Assembly (NCBI GenBank): GCA_041191405.1
Contig: JBEEOW010000017.1
Coordinates: 21,808 to 85,807, forward strand
Direction: 5' to 3'
DNA: 64,000 nucleotides
DNA from: JBEEOW01 sp041191405
GTDB lineage: Bacteria; Bacteroidota; Bacteroidia; Cytophagales; UBA9547
Below are positions 49,086 to 57,045 of the stretch, one piece after another. The notes beneath the pieces are model-generated. The model saw nothing but the letters and a program-made list of their open reading frames with translations. It was not told where the DNA came from and made no database searches. Positions within the stretch are counted from its first letter, which is position 1. Every line of letters begins with the position of its first letter. The position numbers and the translations under genes are program-made.

Positions 49086-50432
49086 ATGATAGTTCATTTA
49101 ATAATTATTTTCTTTTTCATATTTACTGGAATAGGGTTTTATGTTTTAGTAAAAAATCAATCATACAAATGGATAGCCTTATTAGTTCCAAGCTTAATAA
49201 TCTATTGTTATTATATAAAGTGGTTATTTTTAATAGTGTTGTTAATCACTATTTTCGTATATTTTGCTTCTATTTATTTAGATAATAAGAGAAAAATATT
49301 AAATAAACTTAGTTATTATTTTGTTGTATTTGTTACTTTATTACCCTTGTTTTTTTTCAAAATCAACGAAACGTTGAATGTAAAATGGTTAACTGATGCA
49401 TCATTTTTGGGATTATCATTCGTTACATTTAATGCTTTAAGCTATTTGATTGATATAAAAAAAGGTTATCTCCAGCCTGAAAAAAATATACTTTTATTGT
49501 TGTTATTTATTTGTTTTTACCCGCATATTTTAGCCGGACCCTTGCATAAAGTAAAGTATTTATTACCTCAATTTATGCAGATTTGTATCACCCCAAACAA
49601 TATAAGTTTAGGTTGTAGATTGATTTTGTGGGGAATTTTTAAAAAATATGCAATTGCTCAAAATTTAGCAATAACAGTTTCTTCAATCATTGATAAGCCT
49701 GAAAGTCACTGTAATATTAACTTGTTGGTTGGTGGTACTATTTTCTTTTTTCAAATTTATTGCGATTTTTCAGCTTATGTAGACATTATGAAAGGTGTGG
49801 CTAAAATTTTTAATATTGACATCAAAACTAATTTTAAAGACAGAATATATCTTGCAAATTCAAGACTTGCATTTTGGAGTGGATGGCATGTTACCTTGAA
49901 TAATTGGTTTAGAGATTATGTTTTTTACGCTATTGCCAAAAATTATAAGAAACAATGGCAACTTGATATTGTAACAATTTTTACATTTGTTTTAATTGGG
50001 CTATGGCATGGATTTACAATTTCATTCATTATATGGGGTTTAATTAACGGGGTTTGGTTCGTATTTGAAAAATATTTGAAAGTATATTTTGATTTTTTAC
50101 CAAATACGATTCGAAATTATTTGGGTATCATTTATCATATCACACTAGCTTCTTTTGTTGCACTTTTATTTAGAAGTAAATCTATATCATTAACAATTTC
50201 AAACTTATTTAACTTTCAATCTTTAAAATTTGATAAAATTGAAATTTCTTCAGGCGCAATTTTGTCATTTATACTAATGGACTTATTTTATATGTATGCA
50301 AAAGGAAAACCTATTGAAGAATTCATTGGTCAAATGTCTGTAACAAAACGTTGGGTAGTTTATTTTATATTAAGCTTTTCAATAATTACATGGCAAATAG
50401 GTAAAAGTGATTTTTATTATTTTAAATTTTAG
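49086..50432 (+). CDS. MBOAT family membrane O-acyltransferase (AlgI/DltB-like)
   Basis: 448 residues with about ten hydrophobic segments. The MBOAT signature is present: SGWHVTLNNWFRDYVFY (His268 region) and the invariant active-site histidine in LWHGFTISFIIWG (His308), with an upstream QIYCDFSAYVDIMKG block. AlgI, PatA and DltB move an acyl group across the membrane onto an extracytoplasmic polymer, and DltB takes its group from a carrier protein. An ACP and P450 lie upstream and an exported SGNH-like protein two bases downstream. This one therefore most likely transfers a carrier-bound, possibly hydroxylated, group to an envelope or exopolysaccharide acceptor. The acceptor is unknown. Confidence 0.9.
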   Translation: MIVHLIIIFFFIFTGIGFYVLVKNQSYKWIALLVPSLIIYCYYIKWLFLIVLLITIFVYFASIYLDNKRKILNKLSYYFVVFVTLLPLFFFKINETLNVKWLTDASFLGLSFVTFNALSYLIDIKKGYLQPEKNILLLLLFICFYPHILAGPLHKVKYLLPQFMQICITPNNISLGCRLILWGIFKKYAIAQNLAITVSSIIDKPESHCNINLLVGGTIFFFQIYCDFSAYVDIMKGVAKIFNIDIKTNFKDRIYLANSRLAFWSGWHVTLNNWFRDYVFYAIAKNYKKQWQLDIVTIFTFVLIGLWHGFTISFIIWGLINGVWFVFEKYLKVYFDFLPNTIRNYLGIIYHITLASFVALLFRSKSISLTISNLFNFQSLKFDKIEISSGAILSFILMDLFYMYAKGKPIEEFIGQMSVTKRWVVYFILSFSIITWQIGKSDFYYFKF

Positions 50433-50434
50433 CT

Positions 50435-51346
50435 ATGAGGAAAGTAGTGATTAAGTTGTTGATTTTTATTGTATTGGTTATAGGTTTAGGACTTATAGCT
50501 AGATATTCTGTGTTGAATTTTATTTATAAAAACCAGCCTACTTCAATTTACGAAACCAAGAAAATACCCCAATGTGTATTTGTCGGTAATAGTCGAATAA
50601 ATAATGCTTTGAATGATTCTGTTTTTGCGAATGAAATTAAAGATTTTGAAATTCATAATTATGCAATACCCGGAATGAGCTTCAATTATAGTTTAAAAAT
50701 GATTGAAAAACTCTCAACTCAAACTTCAAATAGTGTTTTTTATGTTGAACTCGGACAAATGCATACTTCTATTCCTTATAGAGCATTTCCCTATTTCTCA
50801 ATTGGTGACCAAGTTGAAGCGACTCAATATTTTTATCAAAATTATAATTTGGGAAATATGAGGAGTATTAAAAAGTGGCTTTTTGAATCAACTAATTTGG
50901 TTTATAACACAATTACAAGCCAAAAATATTTCAATATTTTATCAGGTAAAGTAAAACTAAATAATAACTTAAAGTATTCACCAAGATGTGATAAATACAG
51001 CGGGGATTTTATTATGATTTCTAAAAATAATTTTGCATATCAACAAGTTGTATTAGAAAATAAACAATATAAATATTTGATTACTAGTGTGATTGTGGAG
51101 TTGTCAAAGCAAAATAATAGAATATATTTTTTATTGCCAGTAACCTTTAAAGATGCAAATGAAAAACAAATTGTAAGTTCAATTTATAGACAAATACCAA
51201 TTGAAAATAAGTTGATTTACTCTGATAATTTTCTAAATCAAATCAGTAGTAATAAAAATTTAGCGGATAATAATCATCTAAATGTATTTGGGAGTAATAT
51301 TTTTACACAAGAAATGATTTATCAATTTAAGAAAGCTAAACATTAA
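50435..51346 (+). CDS. SGNH-hydrolase-like exported protein (DltD/AlgX-like role)
   Basis: 303 residues. An N-terminal membrane anchor (KLLIFIVLVIGLGLIARY) puts the rest outside the cytoplasmic membrane. SGNH-like blocks are CVFVGNSRINNAL with a candidate nucleophile Ser53, and near the C terminus ADNNHLNVFG with Asp278 and His281 in the DxxH arrangement. Secreted SGNH proteins next to MBOATs (DltD, AlgJ/AlgX, PatB) complete acyl transfer to polymer in the periplasm. The family is not certain, because the Gly and Asn blocks are weak. It is the last gene of the ACP-P450-MBOAT operon. Confidence 0.7.
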   Translation: MRKVVIKLLIFIVLVIGLGLIARYSVLNFIYKNQPTSIYETKKIPQCVFVGNSRINNALNDSVFANEIKDFEIHNYAIPGMSFNYSLKMIEKLSTQTSNSVFYVELGQMHTSIPYRAFPYFSIGDQVEATQYFYQNYNLGNMRSIKKWLFESTNLVYNTITSQKYFNILSGKVKLNNNLKYSPRCDKYSGDFIMISKNNFAYQQVVLENKQYKYLITSVIVELSKQNNRIYFLLPVTFKDANEKQIVSSIYRQIPIENKLIYSDNFLNQISSNKNLADNNHLNVFGSNIFTQEMIYQFKKAKH

Positions 51347-51357
51347 TATTTTACTTT

Positions 51358-51365
51358 TACCTTTG
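51358..51365 (+). promoter_or_regulatory. -7 element (TACCTTTG)
   Basis: Exact TAnnTTTG followed by C, 18 bases before the ATG of the 125-residue gene at 51383. Confidence 0.6.
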
Positions 51366-51382
51366 CACCAAACCATTTCCTC

Positions 51383-51760
51383 ATGAGCACCGAAATTATA
51401 GCTTGGACCAAAGAACCTGAACCCAAAGGAACATTATTTACTGCACAAGATTTAGCAAACCGTGAAAATGTAATTGCATTGTTTTGGGCGTGTAAACTAA
51501 AAGTAGGCTATATCACCGCCGATGGCTGGGAATATTTGTTTCATAAATATGGTTTAAGTGAATTGCTTCATATAGATTTAGATATCAAATGGTTTGATTC
51601 ACAAGATTTAAAATCGCAAACCTGTGATTTAATTTACGAATCTTTGATTGCCGGTTACAACCCAATTCATACACAAAAAGGAGATTACGATACAGAAACT
51701 CGTACTTTTTTGAATCTTGATGGTTCAACACAAATAATTGATTGGGATAATTTGGTTTAA
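51383..51760 (+). CDS. Hypothetical cytosolic protein
   Basis: 125 residues, no signal peptide, no membrane segment, and no family recognised. The sequence has a compact alpha/beta look with tryptophans spread through it (IIAWTKEPEPKG, ALFWACKLK, DGWEYLFHKYG, IKWFD, IIDWDNL) and an acidic C terminus. A consensus -7 element precedes it, so it is a real, independently expressed gene. It is followed by a REP-like palindrome at 51769 and then polA. Confidence 0.65.
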   Translation: MSTEIIAWTKEPEPKGTLFTAQDLANRENVIALFWACKLKVGYITADGWEYLFHKYGLSELLHIDLDIKWFDSQDLKSQTCDLIYESLIAGYNPIHTQKGDYDTETRTFLNLDGSTQIIDWDNLV

Positions 51761-51763
51761 TTC

Positions 51764-51788
51764 TGTAGAGACGTGGTATGCCACGTCT
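51764..51788. repeat. REP-like palindrome (TGTAGAGACGTGG ... CCACGTCT)
   Basis: Perfect 8-bp stem, AGACGTGG (51769-51776) with CCACGTCT (51781-51788), four-base TATG loop, preceded by TGTAG. It starts three bases after the hypothetical gene's stop. The TGTAGAGACGT prefix is a sequence known to recur in REP/MITE-like elements of other bacteria. Confidence 0.65.
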
Positions 51789-51901
51789 AATATAAAACAT
51801 CGTTCATTTTTTTATTATCTATTAATAACTTCGTTTTTCTAGTATTTAAATTTTTAATTGAAAACCTTTTTTGCATCTTTACTATTCATAATATTTTGAA
51901 G

Positions 51902-54697
51902 ATGGCAAAAAATAAATTATTTCTTTTAGATGCAATGGCTTTGATATACAGAGCTCATTTTGCGTTCAGTAAAGCACCACGAGTAAACTCAAAAGGCGTA
52001 AATACCAGTGCATCTTTCGGTTTTTTAAACACACTTTTAGAGGTAATTAACAAAGAAAAACCTACTCATATTGGCGTTGCATTTGATTCAAAAGGTCCAA
52101 CCTTTAGGCATGATGATTTTGCTGAATACAAAGCTAACCGTCAGGCACAGCCCGAAGATATTACTGTAAATATTCCTTTTTGTATCAAATTGATTGAAGG
52201 TTTTGGAATTCCTGTTTTGATTTTACAAGGATATGAGGCTGATGACATTATCGGAACTTTTGCTAAAAAAGTAGCTAGTCCTGATTTTGAAGTTTATATG
52301 ATGACTTCTGATAAGGATTATGGTCAATTAGTGGATGAAAATATTTTTGTGTACCGACCAGCTTTTATGGGTAAAGGTCCGGAAGTATATGATATTCAAA
52401 AGGTATTAGAAAAATTTGGAATAAAAAATACAGACCAAGTACGTGATATTCTTGGTTTAATGGGCGATGCTGTAGATAATATTCCAGGTATTCCAGGTAT
52501 TGGTGAAAAAACCGCCCAAAAACTAATAGAAGAATACGAAACCGTTGAAAACTTGATTGCAAATGCACATCAGTTAAAAGGTAAATTAAAAGAAAATGTT
52601 GAAAAATTTGCCGAACAAGGCTTACTTTCAAAGCAATTAGCAACTATTCATCTCGAAGTGCCACTTGAAATTAATGTTGAAGATTTAATTTATACAGGGC
52701 CAAAAGAAGAACTTTTAATGCCTCTTTTTGAGGAACTTGAGTTTAAAACTATAGTCAATAGAATTTTTGGTAAACCAACCGAAGACAAAGAAAAGAAAAC
52801 TCCAAAAGTTTCAAATACAGGGCAGTTTAATTTATTTGGTTCAACTGAAGATGAAAAACAACAAGAAGAAATTGTTGCTAAAAAGTTAGAAACCATTGAA
52901 ACCGTTGCGCATCAATATCACATTACAGAAAGCAAAGGAACTCGTTCAGCATTGATAAAATACTTGTTAGCACAAAAAGAAATTTGCTTTGATACCGAAA
53001 CTACTTCTCTTGAAGTTGCTGATGCAGAGTTGGTTGGTTTGTCTTTTTGTTATTTAGCACACGAAGCGTATTATGTGCCAATTCCTGCAAATAAAGAGGA
53101 AGCAATTGCAATTTTAAATGAATTTAAGCCAGTTTTTGAAAACGAAGAGATTTTAAAAATCGGACAAAATGTAAAATATGATTATGCCATTTTACAACAA
53201 TATGGCATTGAATTAAAAGGAAAGTTTTGGGATACCATGCTTGCGCATTACTTGTTAGAGCCAGATATGCGTCACAATATGGATTTTTTGTCTGAAACTT
53301 ATTTGAATTATACTCCTGTTTCAATTACCGAATTAATTGGTAAAAAAGGTAAAAATCAAGGGAATATGCGTGATGTTGCAGTTGAAGATATTGCAGATTA
53401 CGCCTGTGAAGATGCCGATATTACTTTCCAATTATACCAATATTTTAAACCATTAATTACTGAAAACGGAGCTGAAAAATTATTTAATGAGGTTGAAAAT
53501 CCATTAATTAATGTGTTGGCAACCATGGAAAACGAAGGTGTTAGAATAGATAACAAAGCCTTAGCTGAATTTTCGGACATACTTTTAAATGAAAGTGCAG
53601 TACTCGAAGATTCTATTTATACCCATGCCGGAGTAAAATTTAATATTGCTTCGCCAAAACAGTTAGGCGATGTGCTTTTTGATAAATTAAAACTCGACCC
53701 AAAAGCCAAGAAAACCAAAACCGGACAGTATGCCACAGGCGAGGAAGTACTTTCAAAATTAGCCAACACACATCCAATTGTTGATAATATTTTGGAATTC
53801 CGTCAGATGCAAAAACTGAAATCTACCTATGTTGATGCCTTACCACAATTGGTAAGCCCAACAGATGGTAGAGTGCATACGTCCTATAATCAGGCAGTTG
53901 CAGCTACAGGAAGGTTAAGTTCAAATAATCCAAACTTACAAAATATTCCAATTCGAACGGATAAAGGTAAGGAAATTCGTAAAGCATTTGTTCCACGTAA
54001 CGACGAATATCAAATACTTTCAGCCGATTATTCGCAAATAGAATTGCGTATCATGGCAGCTTTTAGCAAAGATGAAAGTATGTGTAATGCCTTCAAAAAT
54101 GGCATAGATATTCACTCTGCTACAGCCGCAAAAGTATTTAATGTAGATGTTAATGATGTAAATGGCGATATGCGACGTAAAGCCAAAATGGTAAACTTTG
54201 GTATCATTTACGGTATTTCAGCATTTGGATTATCTCAGCGATTAAGTATTCCTCGCAAAGAAGCAGGAGATATTATTGAAGCATATTTTAGAGAATTTTC
54301 TATTAAATCGTACATGGATTCATGTATCAACGAAGCCCGTGAAAGAGGTTATGTTGAAACCATTCTTGGTAGAAGAAGATATTTGAGAGATATCAATTCA
54401 GGCAACATGACATTGAGAGGTTACGCCGAACGAAACGCCATCAATGCACCCATACAAGGTTCAGCGGCTGATATTATCAAAGTTGCTATGATAAATATTG
54501 ATGCTTGGATGAAAGCCGAAAACTTAAAATCAAAAATGATACTTCAAGTACATGATGAGTTAGTTTTTGATGCACATAAAGATGAAATCGACTACATAAA
54601 ACCTCATATTGAATCATTTATGAAAAATGCCATTACCCTTGAAGTGCCTATGGAAATCGGTATTGGTGTTGGTAATAACTGGTTAGAGGCGCATTGA
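51902..54697 (+). CDS. polA: DNA polymerase I
   Basis: 931 residues from the ATG at 51902 (a TTG two codons earlier is less likely). Domains in order: 5'-3' exonuclease/FEN (about 1-290, with GYEADDIIGTFA and the H3TH block GIPGIGEKTAQKLIEEY), 3'-5' proofreading exonuclease (about 335-520, with CFDTETTS, Asp364 and Glu366) and A-family polymerase. Motif A is SADYSQIELR with Asp709, the O-helix is RRKAKMVNFGIIYG, and motif C is QVHDELVF with Asp885. Proofreading acids are intact, unlike Taq polymerase. It repairs DNA and removes RNA primers. It is monocistronic. Confidence 0.97.
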   Translation: MAKNKLFLLDAMALIYRAHFAFSKAPRVNSKGVNTSASFGFLNTLLEVINKEKPTHIGVAFDSKGPTFRHDDFAEYKANRQAQPEDITVNIPFCIKLIEGFGIPVLILQGYEADDIIGTFAKKVASPDFEVYMMTSDKDYGQLVDENIFVYRPAFMGKGPEVYDIQKVLEKFGIKNTDQVRDILGLMGDAVDNIPGIPGIGEKTAQKLIEEYETVENLIANAHQLKGKLKENVEKFAEQGLLSKQLATIHLEVPLEINVEDLIYTGPKEELLMPLFEELEFKTIVNRIFGKPTEDKEKKTPKVSNTGQFNLFGSTEDEKQQEEIVAKKLETIETVAHQYHITESKGTRSALIKYLLAQKEICFDTETTSLEVADAELVGLSFCYLAHEAYYVPIPANKEEAIAILNEFKPVFENEEILKIGQNVKYDYAILQQYGIELKGKFWDTMLAHYLLEPDMRHNMDFLSETYLNYTPVSITELIGKKGKNQGNMRDVAVEDIADYACEDADITFQLYQYFKPLITENGAEKLFNEVENPLINVLATMENEGVRIDNKALAEFSDILLNESAVLEDSIYTHAGVKFNIASPKQLGDVLFDKLKLDPKAKKTKTGQYATGEEVLSKLANTHPIVDNILEFRQMQKLKSTYVDALPQLVSPTDGRVHTSYNQAVAATGRLSSNNPNLQNIPIRTDKGKEIRKAFVPRNDEYQILSADYSQIELRIMAAFSKDESMCNAFKNGIDIHSATAAKVFNVDVNDVNGDMRRKAKMVNFGIIYGISAFGLSQRLSIPRKEAGDIIEAYFREFSIKSYMDSCINEARERGYVETILGRRRYLRDINSGNMTLRGYAERNAINAPIQGSAADIIKVAMINIDAWMKAENLKSKMILQVHDELVFDAHKDEIDYIKPHIESFMKNAITLEVPMEIGIGVGNNWLEAH

Positions 54698-54718
54698 TGA
54701 AAAAGTTTTTATAATTAG

Positions 54719-54783
54719 GTATCTTTACGTGTGTTTATTCTATGCAATTTATTATTAGGTGATTGAAATACATGTAAAGATAC
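54719..54783. repeat. 14-bp inverted repeat between polA and the XRE gene
   Basis: GTATCTTTACGTGT (54719-54732) and ACATGTAAAGATAC (54770-54783) are inverted with one mismatch and a 37-base spacer, between convergent genes. It could be an operator or weak terminator. Confidence 0.5.
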
Positions 54784-54808
54784 TTTTATGTGAGAACGTG
54801 TTAATTTT

Positions 54809-55180
54809 TTACTTGTTTTTTTGTTCTAACCAAGTTATTTTTTCTTCTAAAAATGCATTCCTATCTTCTAACAAACTGATTTTATCTTCATAAAGTTTTT
54901 TGAGTTCTTCTGGGAAATTAAAAACATTATAACCACTATTTTGAAAATGATTGTTGTTGAAATTTAAAACAACTTTATCGTCAGATAATAAATCTTGAGG
55001 TTTAACATCTAACAAATTAGCTATTTTTTCAATTTTTTCAGTGTTAATATCTACATCATTTCTTTCAATTTTTAGATAACCACCTATAGACATATTCAAA
55101 TCATCAGCCATTTGCTTCGATGATATATTCTTAACTTCTCTAAGTAGTTTTATTTTTTCACCAATTTTCATCTGAACCAT
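54809..55180 (-). CDS. XRE-family transcriptional regulator with coiled-coil tail
   Basis: 124 residues from the ATG at 55180; a second ATG at 55171 (MKIGEKIKLLREVKN) is equally plausible, while the outer TTG at 55186 is unlikely. The N-terminal helix-turn-helix (about residues 8-66, ISSKQMADDLNMSIGGYLKI and NLLDVKPQDLLS) is a typical Xre/SinR fold. A C-terminal Leu/Glu/Lys-rich helix (KISLLEDRNAFLEEKITWLE) looks like a dimerising coiled coil. It is divergently placed from two tandem protease genes. A TATATTTG -7 element at 55200-55207 lies 20 bases upstream. Confidence 0.88.
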   Translation of the reverse strand: MVQMKIGEKIKLLREVKNISSKQMADDLNMSIGGYLKIERNDVDINTEKIEKIANLLDVKPQDLLSDDKVVLNFNNNHFQNSGYNVFNFPEELKKLYEDKISLLEDRNAFLEEKITWLEQKNK

Positions 55181-55199
55181 ACACAAGTTACAATAAAGA

Positions 55200-55207
55200 C
55201 AAATATA
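55200..55207 (-). promoter_or_regulatory. -7 element (TATATTTG) for the XRE gene
   Basis: Leftward TAnnTTTG match in the 223-base divergent region shared with the protease genes. Confidence 0.45.
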
Positions 55208-55403
55208 ATCTTAAAAGTTAAATCATACACTTTTTAAGGGAATAGATTTGTATAATTTAAAACTAAGTTTGCGATATACTATAAAAATAATGAATTTATG
55301 AAAGAAACTGTTTACAATTATATACTTAGTTTTAAAAAGTTATTTAGCTTATTCACAAATATATAAGTTATTTTTTTCATTTATTCTTGCAAAAATCTAT
55401 AAA

Positions 55404-57038
55404 ATGAATATTATTAGTAATTTAAAAAAAGTTATACAATTTATTGTATTGACTAGTATTTTAAGTAGTTGTGCATCAATTTGGATTTCAAAAAATCAAA
55501 AAGTTTCATTAAAAACAAATAATGAAAATTCAGTTGTTGTTAATGAAAAGCTTAAGTATGTTATTGAAAATAGCAGATATAAAGCAATTGTTTATCATGA
55601 TACATTAGCAAAAGGTAAAAATATTAATTTTGAAACTAAAAAAGTTGGTTTTTTACAGCTTATAGTTAAAACTCCTGGCTATAAAGATGAATATTATGTT
55701 TTACCTCCATCTAATTTAAATAAAGCTTTTTACCCATTATATTATTTAAGTTGGGGATGTGGTATTATTCCTGGTTTTGTCGAATCAACATTTTTACCTA
55801 ATAATAATTTCACTAAAAAATACAGCTATGAGCAAAATGGCGAGTATTCGTCAAAATTAAAGTTAATTACTAGAGGTGATAAAAAATATATAACTATTGA
55901 TGCAGTAAATGTTGATATTAAAGATTTTAAGAATAATTATATTAATTATGATGTGCCTTATTTCAATAATATTGATGTAACCAAATGTAATGAAAGTTCT
56001 TTTAAACGTAAAGATGTTGATACAAAGGATATTAAATTTGACAATTCAAGATTTACATATAATCTATATACCAATTTAACTAATAGTGGATTTATAGATA
56101 CTGTTAATACAGTATTTCATGATGATTTCAATACAATTAATGTAGAAGGGTCTGTTAAAAAAATTATTCATTATAATGTAAATCAAAATAATAGAGGTAG
56201 TTATTTTAAAACCAAAATAGCAATTGTTTGGAAGGTTAAAAATAGATATGGTGAAATACTTGATTCTATTGAAAGGGAAGAGTTTTCTGGAGATTTTGCT
56301 TATGTTTTTGGTATAAATAATATATTAGATAAGTCTTTGGGAGATGCTATTGATATTTCATTTAATAAATTATTGTCAACACCTGAATTTGCTAAATATT
56401 TAGAAGTACAAGTTTATAAAAATCCAACTGCTACCATTTTAAAAATTAAAGAACCAAATGAAATTGTTCAAGAAGTTTCAGATGCTTCTTTAGCAAGTGT
56501 AATAATAAAAAGAAAAGATAGGGGACATGGATCTGGATTCGCAATTTCTAAAGATGGATATATTTTAACAAATTTTCATGTAATAGCTGAGAAGTATGTT
56601 GGTAAATATTCTGAAATTACTGTCATTTTAAACAATGGTGACGAATACCCTGCAACAGTTGTAAGAGTAAATAAGGATAAAGATATTGCTCTTTTGAAAA
56701 TTGAAAAGGAATTTGAAAAAGTATTTAAATTAGAGAAAACTAAAAAGTTTACAAAATTACAAGACATATATTGTATTGGAACCCCAAAATCTATACAATT
56801 AGGACAATCTGTGTCTGCTGGAATTTTATCTAATGAAAGAAATTTAAATAATAATGTATTGCTTCAATTGGGTATATCTATAAATTCTGGTAATAGTGGA
56901 GGCCCATTGTTTGACAAAAATGGAAATTTACATGGAGTTATAGAGTCTAAATTAGTTGGGTTTGCAACTGAAGGTATCGGTTTTGCAATTCCGTCTTATC
57001 TTATTCCTGGTTATTTAAATATTGAGTATATAAAATAA
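55404..57038 (+). CDS. Lipoprotein trypsin-like serine protease (copy 1)
   Basis: 544 residues. Lipoprotein signal QFIVLTSILSSCASI with lipobox SSC. The first 100 residues after it form a PEGA-like beta module ending in a T/KPGYKDEYYVL segment. A middle domain (about 175-340) contains NVEGSVKKI and EEFSGDFAYVFG. The C-terminal chymotrypsin-fold protease (about 365-544) begins GHGSGFAISKDGYILTNFHV. The catalytic triad is His392, Asp427 (KDKDIALLKI) and Ser498 (INSGNSGGPLFD). There is no PDZ domain, unlike DegP/HtrA. The second copy lies seven bases downstream; an XRE gene is divergent. Function unknown; quality control or a defensive protease are both possible. Confidence 0.88.
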   Translation: MNIISNLKKVIQFIVLTSILSSCASIWISKNQKVSLKTNNENSVVVNEKLKYVIENSRYKAIVYHDTLAKGKNINFETKKVGFLQLIVKTPGYKDEYYVLPPSNLNKAFYPLYYLSWGCGIIPGFVESTFLPNNNFTKKYSYEQNGEYSSKLKLITRGDKKYITIDAVNVDIKDFKNNYINYDVPYFNNIDVTKCNESSFKRKDVDTKDIKFDNSRFTYNLYTNLTNSGFIDTVNTVFHDDFNTINVEGSVKKIIHYNVNQNNRGSYFKTKIAIVWKVKNRYGEILDSIEREEFSGDFAYVFGINNILDKSLGDAIDISFNKLLSTPEFAKYLEVQVYKNPTATILKIKEPNEIVQEVSDASLASVIIKRKDRGHGSGFAISKDGYILTNFHVIAEKYVGKYSEITVILNNGDEYPATVVRVNKDKDIALLKIEKEFEKVFKLEKTKKFTKLQDIYCIGTPKSIQLGQSVSAGILSNERNLNNNVLLQLGISINSGNSGGPLFDKNGNLHGVIESKLVGFATEGIGFAIPSYLIPGYLNIEYIK

Positions 57039-57045
57039 AAATAGT

